DNA of 64,000 nt from Blastomussa wellsi. Taxonomy: Eukaryota; Cnidaria; Anthozoa; Scleractinia; Plerogyridae. The translations under genes and the position numbers were made by a program. The notes beneath the pieces were generated by a model. The model searched no databases. It saw only the letters and a list, made by a program, of their open reading frames with translations, and was not told where the DNA came from. Where the stretch lies: assembly GCA_947652115.1 (NCBI GenBank), contig OX393567.1, forward strand, positions 16,606,344 through 16,670,343, read 5' to 3'. Below are positions 19,989 through 28,069 of this stretch, piece by piece. Position 1 is the stretch's first letter. Each line of letters begins with the position of its first letter.

Positions 19989-20062
19989 TGTTACTTTGAA
20001 ACAAATTTATATTTAATTAAAAAAAAATTTTTGTCAGGAATTGCTGGCTTTCTGAGTAATTA

Positions 20063-20662
20063 TTAAGCGGTTGGTGGGCTTTGCTCAATAATTTCTTCCG
20101 ATTTTGCTTCGTGATTTTTTTCAAAATTAATGTGTTTTGCCGATTTTGCTTCGTGATTTTTTTCAAAATTAATGTGTTTTGTTGTGATCAGAGCTGCGTT
20201 TGCCACAGCGAGAAAACGACCGCACCTCAGGGACATGCTGCCTGCCAGGTTAGACAGCTCTTTGTTGATGATGTAGTCGTTTTTAAGTTCTTTTTGATAA
20301 GCATGGATGTCGTCGAGGTTGACTGCCATTCCGACGGCTTTGGTTACAAGAAAAACGAAGCTGTCGATCAAGCTGTCGGTTGTCTTTGAGCCCACGTATG
20401 TCTCGTACCGTTTTGTGTATTTCTCGACCTCTTTGTCACTGAGGCGCTTCACATTCTCGTGTGTTAACTGCACCCCGATTGCTTCTTTGGCTTTCCCTGT
20501 TGACACCAGCACGGCAAGCTGCTCACGAAGTGCAGGAATATCAGGCTGCGTTGAAACTGGAAAGGCATTGCCGGGCGCGCTCGTTGGCTCAGCTTCAACC
20601 AAGTTCATAATGTCATTTATAGTTTCTTCAATTTCTGGGGTTAATTCGGATGGATTTGCCAT
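20063..20662 (-). CDS. Uncharacterised Polinton protein, 199 aa, with tandem C-terminal repeat
   Basis: No family was recognised. The protein is mainly helical and soluble, with a weakly hydrophobic stretch (VFLVTKAVGMAV). A 42-bp tandem duplication (period from about 20101 to 20143) gives two near-identical 14-residue C-terminal repeats, KHINFEKNHEAKSA and KHINFEKNHEAKSE. It follows the ATPase gene with only a 13-bp gap, which suggests a late or virion role by position. The ATG follows AATATAAA. Confidence 0.65.
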   Translation of the reverse strand: MANPSELTPEIEETINDIMNLVEAEPTSAPGNAFPVSTQPDIPALREQLAVLVSTGKAKEAIGVQLTHENVKRLSDKEVEKYTKRYETYVGSKTTDSLIDSFVFLVTKAVGMAVNLDDIHAYQKELKNDYIINKELSNLAGSMSLRCGRFLAVANAALITTKHINFEKNHEAKSAKHINFEKNHEAKSEEIIEQSPPTA

Positions 20663-20675
20663 TTTATATTTATTG

Positions 20676-21284
20676 CTATTTTTTTAATTGAGATTTTTTT
20701 ATTCCGTAAGGGTGCCGAAGTAAGAACACAAGGTAGGAAAACTTATTTTTTTTCAGCCATGAAATGTAATCTTTGTACTCATCTTGAGAAAGTTCGCCGG
20801 CGTAATCTTCAAAAATCGCTTTCAAAGTCTTCCCTGCGGGAGTGTAAAAAAGCACAACTGCCCCAATGTTTTCGCGGAAAGAAGCCGTTATGCTGGTCAT
20901 CTTTTGGGTGACCACCCACACGCTTAGCCCTGTGTGGCGAGCGCTGAACGCAAGTTTGACCAGCTCGCCTGTTCGCTTTTTTACATCTTTCGAGGCTGCG
21001 CAGTCATCAAGGATAATGAGCGTGTTGGTGCCCTCGAAAAGCCCGGAAACAAGCTTCAACCAGCCCTCAACCCATTCCTGTTCGCAAATGATAACAAAAA
21101 AACGCGGGTCCGCCTCGGCGAAGCGATGAAAAGTCTTGTTGTACGCAAATGTCGGGCAGATGAGCACGATGAAGTCGAACTTGCCACGGAAAGGGCCGCG
21201 GAGCTTATCAACCACAAACTTTGATTTTCCCGAATTTGTCGGTCCAATTACGAGAGCGTTAAACGGTATGTTGCCTGGGTCCAT
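20676..21284 (-). CDS. Packaging ATPase (A32/FtsK-HerA type)
   Basis: This 202-residue ATPase should pump the element's DNA into the capsid. Walker A is GPTNSGKS (14-21) and Walker B is LIILDDC (89-95, acids D93/D94). The sensor-like VVTQK follows at about 133-137, as in the poxvirus A32 and Polinton packaging ATPases. The length is normal for Polintons. The gene starts 4 bp after the stop of the upstream major capsid gene, so the two are probably on one transcript. The start follows ACTAATAAA. The frame is intact. Confidence 0.95.
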   Translation of the reverse strand: MDPGNIPFNALVIGPTNSGKSKFVVDKLRGPFRGKFDFIVLICPTFAYNKTFHRFAEADPRFFVIICEQEWVEGWLKLVSGLFEGTNTLIILDDCAASKDVKKRTGELVKLAFSARHTGLSVWVVTQKMTSITASFRENIGAVVLFYTPAGKTLKAIFEDYAGELSQDEYKDYISWLKKNKFSYLVFLLRHPYGIKKSQLKK

Positions 21285-21288
21285 TTTA

Positions 21289-22539
21289 TTAGTACTGCAC
21301 AGAATCTAATTGCTGCCCAATTACGTTCATCTGCGAGTCACTGATAACAAAGACGTGGCAGTTCACGTTGCCTGAGTTTTTGGCATTCCGCTCGAGTTCA
21401 AGCTGGACTCCATCTTGTGTGTTTACAAGCCGCGTGCCGCTTCCGTGCATTTCATGACTTTCCATTGAGCGAAGATCTATCAGAAGCCCGAACTTGTTTT
21501 CGGTGTAAAACTTTTTCAGATTCATGTTCGGTGTTTTGTTTTTTGACTTTCCAAAGAAGCGGTCAACTTCACCCCAGATATCCTTTCCTTCGATGCCGTT
21601 GTTGTAAATCATGTTGGGCTTGCCGTTCACCGTAACGGTGACTTTTGTCAGGTCTGGGTTGAAGTACTTTTCTGAATCCCTGGTGCCGGCTTCATAAGGC
21701 TCAACGAAAAGGAGAAGAAGACCTTTCAGGGACCTTCTCTGCGAGTTTACTCTGAGGTTTATCCTTGTGTCAATGCCTTTTGAGAAGGTGTGCACAAATG
21801 GCCGCTCAACATGATCGTAAAGGAATTCCTTTCCTGAGGAGTAAACACTTCGCGCGTCGTCCGCCAGAGTCTTGCTCCTCATCATTTCGTACTCGAGCTG
21901 GATGTTTGTCAGCTTGTATTTCAGTTTAGCGGGGTCAGAGCCTTTTACAACCTGCGAGGCCGGCGCAAGGGTCAGCACAAACATGAGGTCGTGGTAAAGA
22001 GCTTTGGGGTAGAAAACGCCGTGGTCGGTCAGGATCTGGTGGTCCAGTTGGATTCGATATTTTGTTCCGAAAACCGTGTTAAGTGCGTTTTCCGCGCCCA
22101 CACCCGAGGTTTTTTTATCCCCCGCATTTGAGCGGATCTTGCAGAGGTCCTCGGACTGAATACCCTCGAGCAGCATGTTGTCCCGCTCCTCCTGTGAGAG
22201 GAAAAGGTCCTCCCAGATCTTGAAAATGTCATACCCCACCGTGTCCTGCAGTATGGTTCCAGCGTACTTAACAGTCAGCCTGTCGACAAGAGCACGGGAG
22301 ACGTTTTGTACAAGGAAGTTGTTGGCGTGCCCTCCAGCCAGGTCGATGTTAAAGATAAGTGAGATCGAGCCTGGCACGAGGACCTCGTTCTCATTCAGCT
22401 TGGGCACGTAAACATACAACGTCTCGCCGGGGTTGGCTTCGCTGGGATTAAAAGTGATGCGCTTGACCGTGCGCTCGGCTTTCATTCCGCCTAAAATTTT
22501 TTCTTGGTTCGTTGGACGAAGGTTTGCTTGCACAGACAT
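21289..22539 (-). CDS. Major capsid protein (double jelly-roll type)
   Basis: A 416-residue protein that I recognise as the large capsid-family protein of animal Polintons. Its C-terminal third has characteristic blocks: KVTVTVNGKPN, GLLIDLRSMESHEMHGSG, LVNTQDGVQLELERNA and HVFVISDSQMNVIG. The sequence is rich in beta-type stretches with no membrane segment or enzyme motif, as expected for a capsid shell protein. It pairs with the penton-like protein at 25899-26564 and the adjacent ATPase to form a morphogenesis set. A 60-bp divergent intergenic region separates it from the + strand gene at 22600. The ATG follows GTTGTATAAAC. Confidence 0.85.
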   Translation of the reverse strand: MSVQANLRPTNQEKILGGMKAERTVKRITFNPSEANPGETLYVYVPKLNENEVLVPGSISLIFNIDLAGGHANNFLVQNVSRALVDRLTVKYAGTILQDTVGYDIFKIWEDLFLSQEERDNMLLEGIQSEDLCKIRSNAGDKKTSGVGAENALNTVFGTKYRIQLDHQILTDHGVFYPKALYHDLMFVLTLAPASQVVKGSDPAKLKYKLTNIQLEYEMMRSKTLADDARSVYSSGKEFLYDHVERPFVHTFSKGIDTRINLRVNSQRRSLKGLLLLFVEPYEAGTRDSEKYFNPDLTKVTVTVNGKPNMIYNNGIEGKDIWGEVDRFFGKSKNKTPNMNLKKFYTENKFGLLIDLRSMESHEMHGSGTRLVNTQDGVQLELERNAKNSGNVNCHVFVISDSQMNVIGQQLDSVQY

Positions 22540-22599
22540 GTTTATACAACGCCGGACATTTGTATTTAAATAAAAATAATTTGAATATATAATTTCGCG
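22540..22599. promoter_or_regulatory. Divergent promoter region between capsid and coiled-coil genes
   Basis: These 60 bp must serve both directions. On the minus side GTTGTATAAAC abuts the capsid ATG. On the plus side GAATATATAATTTCGCG precedes the ATG at 22600. The stretch is strongly AT-rich. Confidence 0.5.
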
Positions 22600-24162
22600 A
22601 TGGCTGAAGGTGGAGAGTTTGGATACGATGACCCTGATCTTGACTATGATATTGACTACGATGATGACGATGATGACGATGAAGATGAAACCACCGATGA
22701 AACAATTCCTCTTATCCCTGGCGACTCATCCACACCTTGGCCTCAAGGTCAAGAGATTGAGATGCAAACAATGTCTCACGAGAAAAGCGGGCTGCCAGAT
22801 AAATCTTATATTGAAGAAACATCTTTTGGTGGAACAAGTAGAAGATATATAACAGATGATGAGATTCAAAGAAGACTGAAAGCTTTAAGAAACGATCATA
22901 CAGATTTATATTCCTCAGATAAAGCTGAAAATAATTATGAAATTTTAACTCAGGAGGGAAAAGATAAAGAAGCAAAACAATTAATAAATATTGTACAAAA
23001 TGTGGAAATCGAACGTGCAAAAGAATTAATCAAAGAAAGATATCCAGAAGCAAACATACCTAAATTGGGATTAAGGCTTGCAACTGCCGAAGAAGCAAAA
23101 ACAAAACCAGGAATTAAATTTATGGATATTGTTGCTATTGGTAAAAATGCTGGTCTGATAAAGGTATTTCTTTCAAATGGAGAAGATTTTCAAAGTTCTT
23201 TCTTTAAAACGGAATACATCAAAAAAGTGCTTGGCCGAAAGGCTTTAGAAATTGATAATGAAAATTTAATAGAAACGAAGAAACAAAGTGATGAACTTGA
23301 AAAACAGATGAAAGAAAAACAAAAAGAACTGAAACAAAAAGAATCAATGGCAAAAGAATCTGAAAAACTAAAACAACAAATGGAAGAAAAGAGAAACAAA
23401 ATTAGACAAATTGAACAACAGAAAGATGATCTTGAAGATACAAATGAGCCATTGAATATAGAAGAAATTGAAAAACTGAAACAACAGAAAAAAGACCTTG
23501 AAAAAGACCATCAAGAATTAGCAAAGAAACTTGATCAAACTAGAAAAGCAGCAAAAGATGGCAAAAAATTGCAAGAAGATATTCGGAAGCTCACACAAAA
23601 AAATGCCGAATTAAAAGAAACTGAAGAGAAACTTCAAGAAAAAATTAACACAGAAGATCTTAACGAAAAAAAAGAGCGAAAAGCAGAACTTGAAAACAAA
23701 AATAAAGAAGACAAAGCAATTATCGATGATGAAAACGCTTCACCTTCTGAAAAAGAGGCTGCCAGGGAGAGAATTGCAGATAGACAAGAGGAGATTGGCA
23801 GGTTGGCAACACAAATTGAAGAAAAAGAAAGAGCCATGCCGCTTCGTGAGCGTGTAAAAGAAATCTTCAAAAAGTACGGCGTGACAGTGACTTCAATCCT
23901 TCTTGCCGCAGGTGTCACGATTGGTGCTGTCATTGGCGTCATTACCAACGCTTTGAAATCAATGGCCAAAGCTTTGGGAAACGGGTTAAAAGCTATTGCG
24001 AAAAAAACAGCCTCCATTCTTCCAGGACTGCTCGGCTCGATTGTTTCTTTTCTTTTCGCAACTGCTGGTAAGGTCCTCGGTTTTCTGGCAGAACACACAT
24101 GGCTTTTAATTTTGGCTGTTGTGGCCTTTTTGGTTGAGAGCTATGCCAAAAAGCAGAGTTAA
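22600..24162 (+). CDS. Long coiled-coil protein with C-terminal membrane helices, 520 aa
   Basis: The N-terminus is very acidic (Asp run, about 10-30). A long Lys/Glu/Gln-rich coiled coil spans about 215-410, with many KQK and EEK heptads. The C-terminus (about 425-515) is hydrophobic and glycine-rich with at least two probable membrane segments: VTSILLAAGVTIGAVIGVIT and HTWLLILAVVAFLVESY. This C-terminal block recurs in cnidarian Polintons. The shape suggests a membrane-active or fibre-like virion protein; no biochemical function is known to me. Coding DNA is A-rich compared with the capsid gene next door. Confidence 0.8.
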   Translation: MAEGGEFGYDDPDLDYDIDYDDDDDDDEDETTDETIPLIPGDSSTPWPQGQEIEMQTMSHEKSGLPDKSYIEETSFGGTSRRYITDDEIQRRLKALRNDHTDLYSSDKAENNYEILTQEGKDKEAKQLINIVQNVEIERAKELIKERYPEANIPKLGLRLATAEEAKTKPGIKFMDIVAIGKNAGLIKVFLSNGEDFQSSFFKTEYIKKVLGRKALEIDNENLIETKKQSDELEKQMKEKQKELKQKESMAKESEKLKQQMEEKRNKIRQIEQQKDDLEDTNEPLNIEEIEKLKQQKKDLEKDHQELAKKLDQTRKAAKDGKKLQEDIRKLTQKNAELKETEEKLQEKINTEDLNEKKERKAELENKNKEDKAIIDDENASPSEKEAARERIADRQEEIGRLATQIEEKERAMPLRERVKEIFKKYGVTVTSILLAAGVTIGAVIGVITNALKSMAKALGNGLKAIAKKTASILPGLLGSIVSFLFATAGKVLGFLAEHTWLLILAVVAFLVESYAKKQS

Positions 24163-24185
24163 TTTTCTTTGGGAAAACTCAAAAA

Positions 24186-24893
24186 TTAGCGGAATGTCAA
24201 AAACAACAAACCTGCAATTGCAACCGCGCCAACCATCATTGCAACTTTGTTCGTGTCATGAGAATCACTGCCCGAGCCAGCCGTTGGCACTCGTTCTTCT
24301 GTGTGCACTTGCGTTGTTTGTGTTGACTCTTGTGTTGTCGGTGTTTCAACAGGTTTCAAATCTTTTTTGCTTTCAGCTGTGGCTGCTTTGTGAATTGGAT
24401 TGGAAGGATGGCTGTTTGGTGGGTTAATTTTTGATTTTCCGCCATCCATGTGCTGAAGGGCCGCTTTTTTTGTTCTTTTGTTTGCCCCGTCGTTGACCCC
24501 CAGCTTCATACCCGGAATCGCTTGTTTGAGCTGGTTGTTGTAACCAACCGTGCTTTCTGTGTTGATAACCATGCGGCCTGGCATCAACCAAGCGCCCGGG
24601 CACACAGCAAGGTTCAACCGCACTTTTGCCTCGTCCACCGCCAGCTGGTAACACTGCACGCTCTTTGCCAGGTCGGGCATCCTCACTGCGTCTTCAACCA
24701 GGACAAGAAACTCGGTCTGGGCCTCCTTTGCTCTGCCTCCCGCCCCAAGAATGCTGCTGCGGACGTTTACTTGCGCACCCAAGATGCAATACACAAATGC
24801 TTCAATCGACTGGTTTATTCTCGACAAACCTGCCTGGGTCAAACCTGTTGTGGTTTTTGGTGCGAACCAGTTGAATTGCTCTTCAGCTGCATC
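24186..24893 (-). CDS. Downstream part of a frame-shifted virion-protein candidate (about 235 codons)
   Basis: This open frame directly continues the 306-codon frame at 24892-25812 after a +1 shift at the upstream stop. Its first internal ATG is at 24842, but the frame is open back to 24893. It has a helical, Gln/Ala-rich start, then a Ser/Thr/Pro-rich low-complexity region (about 150-205), and ends with one membrane segment (VAMMVGAVAIAGLLFLTF). A tail anchor suits a virion or membrane protein. It may be reached by frameshifting, be read from its own ATG, or be cut off by a recent mutation. Confidence 0.6.
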   Translation of the reverse strand, partial: DAAEEQFNWFAPKTTTGLTQAGLSRINQSIEAFVYCILGAQVNVRSSILGAGGRAKEAQTEFLVLVEDAVRMPDLAKSVQCYQLAVDEAKVRLNLAVCPGAWLMPGRMVINTESTVGYNNQLKQAIPGMKLGVNDGANKRTKKAALQHMDGGKSKINPPNSHPSNPIHKAATAESKKDLKPVETPTTQESTQTTQVHTEERVPTAGSGSDSHDTNKVAMMVGAVAIAGLLFLTFR

Positions 24894-25812
24894 ATGGATA
24901 GGGAACGTTCAGGATGAAAGGATCGCGGCAATAAATATAAACGCTTCCTAGCCCGTGGTTCGGGCCAATTGTAAACCGAAAATCGGTTGATGAAGGAACT
25001 TTGAACTCAGCACATAATCTTTTATAAGAAGCTTCGTCATATTTGTTGTTAAACTGACTCCATGTTGGATCACCCGGCAATGCGCTAAAGCTTTGGATAC
25101 CTCCGAGCTGAAATAGGATGCGTCGAACCGTAAAGTACACGTGAAAGATGTAAAACGCTCGTACCTGTGGCGGCAGCTTCAGCGTGCTGTCTTTGTCAAA
25201 TACTTCTCGAGATATTCCGCAGCCTGTTGTCGCGCACCACACTGCAAAGTTCAGCTGCTGTTCCCAGAAAGACATATCTGGCTTCGCCAGCCATTTTTTC
25301 GCGGGCTTTGACGTTTCGAATTTCGGTTGTTCCTTGGTAAATATCTCTCTAAACTTTGTTGTAAAATACTGGTCAGGGGTGACATAAATTTTGATTACTT
25401 TGTTGAATATTTTTTTCAAACTCGGTGCAGCTTCTTCGAATGGAACTGCTGGAACCGCCAGTGAACTTTTTTCTGGGCGTGGCGTCAGTTGGAAAGGAAA
25501 ACCGCCAACTTCAACCAAACCCAGAGCTCTTTTCATTTCTGCGCTCCAATATTTGCGATCTGATCCGAATACGCTTTCCAAACTGTCGGGCCCCTCTTTG
25601 AAAAATATTTCGGCTGTTGCTGTGTTGTCCGGTGCAAAAAATACCTGGGCTTCAAATTTGCTTTTGTCAGCCCTCGGGAAACTTGCAGAAAAAGTCGCCC
25701 ACGCCTTGGCTTGCGCAAGCTTTGCATTTGTGGAGCTGCCAGCCTGCGCTCGTTTTTCGAGATAGTCATACGCAACAGAATCTTGTTTGTTTGCGGTTTT
25801 CCATATGTTCAT
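24892..25812 (-). CDS. Upstream part of a frame-shifted virion-protein candidate, 306 aa
   Basis: A soluble, aromatic-rich protein with no recognised domain. Its closing residues (CRDPFILNVPYP) end at TGA (24892-24894). The +1 frame stays open immediately after, and the text there reads smoothly. The stop context is CCA TGA T, so skipping one T would read GAT. This makes one product of about 541 residues in principle; a 1-bp mutation or assembly error is equally possible. Its start lies 86 bp from the divergent penton-like gene, which suggests shared expression with capsid genes. Confidence 0.7.
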   Translation of the reverse strand: MNIWKTANKQDSVAYDYLEKRAQAGSSTNAKLAQAKAWATFSASFPRADKSKFEAQVFFAPDNTATAEIFFKEGPDSLESVFGSDRKYWSAEMKRALGLVEVGGFPFQLTPRPEKSSLAVPAVPFEEAAPSLKKIFNKVIKIYVTPDQYFTTKFREIFTKEQPKFETSKPAKKWLAKPDMSFWEQQLNFAVWCATTGCGISREVFDKDSTLKLPPQVRAFYIFHVYFTVRRILFQLGGIQSFSALPGDPTWSQFNNKYDEASYKRLCAEFKVPSSTDFRFTIGPNHGLGSVYIYCRDPFILNVPYP

Positions 25813-25898
25813 TTTCTTTTTCCCTGTTATTTTTCAATTGAAAAATTGCACGGAACAAAAATAAAATAGTTTTCCATTATTTTTGTGTTCAATACAAA

Positions 25899-26564
25899 AT
25901 GGTTGTGCTCACAATCATCGCTCCTTCAAACGACTACACAGTTTATTTTCACCAGCCCCTTCAACCAAACTATATCAGACTTTTAAGCTGTTCTCTTTAC
26001 AATTCTTGGTTTAACATTAAAAAAGTGGGCAGACTTAAATCGATAACACATAACAAAACCATCACCTTTTTACCGGGCAATTACACCTTGAAATCTTTAA
26101 AAAGTAAAATTGAAAATGATCTTTTGCCGGACAGTGACTCCTTAAAAGTAGAAATCAACACACCCTATGGTCAAATGGTTGTCTTAAACACAAATTTGGA
26201 AGAATTTCAAATTGATGAAAATTTTAGCTCTCTTCTTGGCTTTGGCGTTGTCGGAAATTTACCAAAATTCTTTTCGTTATTGTATTCAAAAAAACTGAAC
26301 TCCACTTCAACGTACTTAATCCATTGTGACTTGATTGACAAACAAGAAAATCAGTTCAATGGAAAACCATCCACCATTCTTGCCAACTTTGATATAAAAG
26401 GTGAACCTTGGGAAAAAGTTTTTTATCAGTCAGAGCCACAGCATGTTCGTTCCACTTTGAAAAGTCGAGAGGTAAACAGTTTGACTATTTCAGTCAAAGA
26501 TGAGAATGGTGAACTTTTTGATTTCAATGAGATGCCACTCACTTTCGTTTTGGAGATAAATTGA
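25899..26564 (+). CDS. Minor capsid (penton-like) protein
   Basis: A 221-residue protein matching the single-jelly-roll minor capsid protein of Polintons and virophages, which should occupy the five-fold vertices. The clearest sign is the C-terminal block VKDENGELFDFNEMPLTFVL, a form of the widespread (V/T)-D-x-x-G-x-x-I/F-D-F-N-G signature. The N-terminus (YTVYFHQPLQPNYIRLLSCS) and the FLPGNYTLKSLK segment also fit. The length is typical. It is divergent from the gene at 25812 and followed 51 bp later by another + strand gene. The ATG follows AATACAAA. Confidence 0.85.
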   Translation: MVVLTIIAPSNDYTVYFHQPLQPNYIRLLSCSLYNSWFNIKKVGRLKSITHNKTITFLPGNYTLKSLKSKIENDLLPDSDSLKVEINTPYGQMVVLNTNLEEFQIDENFSSLLGFGVVGNLPKFFSLLYSKKLNSTSTYLIHCDLIDKQENQFNGKPSTILANFDIKGEPWEKVFYQSEPQHVRSTLKSREVNSLTISVKDENGELFDFNEMPLTFVLEIN

Positions 26565-26615
26565 TTACCTCTTGAATTTCAGACAATTAAAAAAAAAAGC
26601 TGTATTTTATAGACA

Positions 26616-27257
26616 ATGTCTTCATCAAACGTATTGCCCAGTGCTCCTCCGGAGACACCACAAAGCGGATTATATCCTGTTTTACAAACGCCTGAGGCCT
26701 TTCGCCTTGGAGAGATAAACGAAATCAAAAAAAAGTTGGCTGAAGAGGTTGACAAATATAGACTTGTTCGAAAAAAATTTAAACGCGCAAAAACAGCCGT
26801 CAACTGGATTTCCGGCGGTCTTGGCGGACTCAGCGCTGTTTTTTCTAGTGCTGGACTTGCGTCTGCTCTAACAGGGGTCGGAATACCCGTGGCCATCCCT
26901 CTTGGTGTTGTTGGTGGTTTATTCTCTGTTACTTCCTCCGGTTTGATTCTTGCCGGGAAAAAACTTGACAAAAAAATGTCTAAACACCAGGAGATTGTTA
27001 CTCTTGGCCTTGCAAAACGTGCGAGTGTTGACAAGCTGGTTTCCAAGGCTTTAATTGATAATCGCATTAGTGATTCTGAGTTTCAGATTATTCTTTCTGA
27101 ATTGGAACAGTACAATGAGTTAAAAGAAAAGGTACGAGCAAAGCTCACAAAAAAACCATCTTTAAGTAAACTGCCTGATGTTGAAAAGATAAAAAAAGAG
27201 CTTCAAGAACAGCTTATGAGAAAACTCGCGGCGCCAAGCACTGCAAATTTGAACTGA
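26616..27257 (+). CDS. Hydrophobic-core membrane protein with PSAP motif, 213 aa
   Basis: A recurrent Polinton protein: a charged helix (about 30-60, RLGEINEIKKKLAEEVDKYR), then a glycine-rich double membrane region (about 67-112), then helical charged sequence with ALIDNRISDSEFQIILSELE. The family has no known function to me. The N-terminus holds P8-S9-A10-P11 (LPSAPPETP), matching the P(S/T)AP late-domain motif that binds the ESCRT-I subunit TSG101. Whether this is used is inference; the motif is short. The frame is intact. Confidence 0.75.
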   Translation: MSSSNVLPSAPPETPQSGLYPVLQTPEAFRLGEINEIKKKLAEEVDKYRLVRKKFKRAKTAVNWISGGLGGLSAVFSSAGLASALTGVGIPVAIPLGVVGGLFSVTSSGLILAGKKLDKKMSKHQEIVTLGLAKRASVDKLVSKALIDNRISDSEFQIILSELEQYNELKEKVRAKLTKKPSLSKLPDVEKIKKELQEQLMRKLAAPSTANLN

Positions 27258-27321
27258 AGTTTGAGGGAAAAACAAAAAAAATATCTTTAAGTATAATTAA
27301 AGGTTGACTGCATAACTCAAA

Positions 27322-27453
27322 ATGATCACGATATTTCACATGCTTTTCGTTATTTTTGCGGAACTTTCTTCTCCAGTTTGGCTGAATGATGTCAGACAGA
27401 TAGCTCAACAAGTTGTTGAGGCGATGCGTGAAGCGGACGAAAAAACATTGTGA
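27322..27453 (+). CDS. Possible 43-aa signal-anchored protein
   Basis: ATG at 27322, stop TGA at 27451-27453. A hydrophobic N-terminus (MITIFHMLFVIFAELSSPVW) is followed by a charged helix ending EADEKTL. The leader is A-rich (AACTCAAAATG). The stop lies 4 bp from the convergent stop of the next gene, which fits the tight packing of the element. Too short to judge by coding statistics. Confidence 0.35.
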   Translation: MITIFHMLFVIFAELSSPVWLNDVRQIAQQVVEAMREADEKTL

Positions 27454-27457
27454 AATT

Positions 27458-27715
27458 TCAGTGAAAGACAGGGCGGCCGATAATATGCCTCTTTCCGTTT
27501 TTTAAACACAGGTTGCACAAATCAATTTTCCTGAAACTACAAACTTTCCCGCATGACGTAACTTTTGTGATGCGTTGAATTTTTTCACAAAATGGGTGCA
27601 TTCTCATTTCACAATGAACTTCAAAAAAACCCAGATCCCATTTCTCTTGGATCTTGATTTTAATTAATTCTTTCAATATCATCTCACGAATTTCGGGTGG
27701 GAGGTTTTTGACCAT
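27458..27715 (-). CDS. F-box-like small protein, 85 aa
   Basis: The first gene inside the right TIR. The N-terminus MVKNLPPEIREMILKELIK has the start of an F-box (LPPEI..MIL..L). The rest contains Cys/His pairs (CEMRMHPFC, CGKVC and CNLCLKNGKRH) that could bind zinc. F-box proteins bring targets to SCF ubiquitin ligases; a truncated viral version could redirect host degradation. That is inference from a short motif. The gene is preceded by GCGCACATATATAGAACATG, the mirror of the sequence before the polymerase gene, so both terminal genes may share early regulation. Confidence 0.6.
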   Translation of the reverse strand: MVKNLPPEIREMILKELIKIKIQEKWDLGFFEVHCEMRMHPFCEKIQRITKVTSCGKVCSFRKIDLCNLCLKNGKRHIIGRPVFH

Positions 27716-27797
27716 GTTCTATATATGTGCGCGCATGTCTTCAAATAATTCCTGAGCCAAAATGTGAAATTTGAGTTTCCTCTCCAGTTGCCCCATT

Positions 27798-28069
27798 GAT
27801 TTTGTGACCGCGCTGTGCCCCCGTTTTCCATTTGAAGGCGTGCAGCCTCCTCTTATTTTGCTTTGCTTCTTCCATTGTTTCTCCAACACACACATGGAAT
27901 ATGGGACATCTGGTCGCAGCGGTGGTTGGGTGGGTGAAGGGGATGACGTTGTGGTGCGCGAGCTATTCCCGGCGACAAGTTGGAGCCGGGTATAGCTCGC
28001 GCGCCACAACGTCATCCCCTTCACCCGCCCAACCACCGCTGCGCCAGATGTCCCATATTCCATGTGTGT
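27798..28069. repeat. Polinton right terminal inverted repeat with 182-bp terminal palindrome
   Basis: Reverse complement of 12543-12814, with one mismatch. The palindrome occupies 27888-28069. Both ends of the element carry the same arm order, that is the same 'flip' form, when read from outside inward. The right TSD copy CAACC follows at 28070-28074. Confidence 0.95.

Larger units (their letters stand above)
12543..28069. mobile_element. Polinton/Maverick (adintovirus-like) element, essentially complete
   Basis: A 15,527-bp element bounded by 272-bp inverted repeats and a short direct target duplication. It carries the Polinton core set: protein-primed polymerase B, rve-type integrase, A32/FtsK-like packaging ATPase, double-jelly-roll-type major capsid protein and penton-like minor capsid protein. 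About a dozen small accessory and membrane proteins complete it. Genes are intronless, on both strands, spaced by 5-90 bp and mostly intact. TIR identity of 271/272 indicates recent insertion or recent gene conversion. Polintons are held to be integrated viruses that can form particles. Missing is a recognisable adenain-like cysteine protease. Confidence 0.96.
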
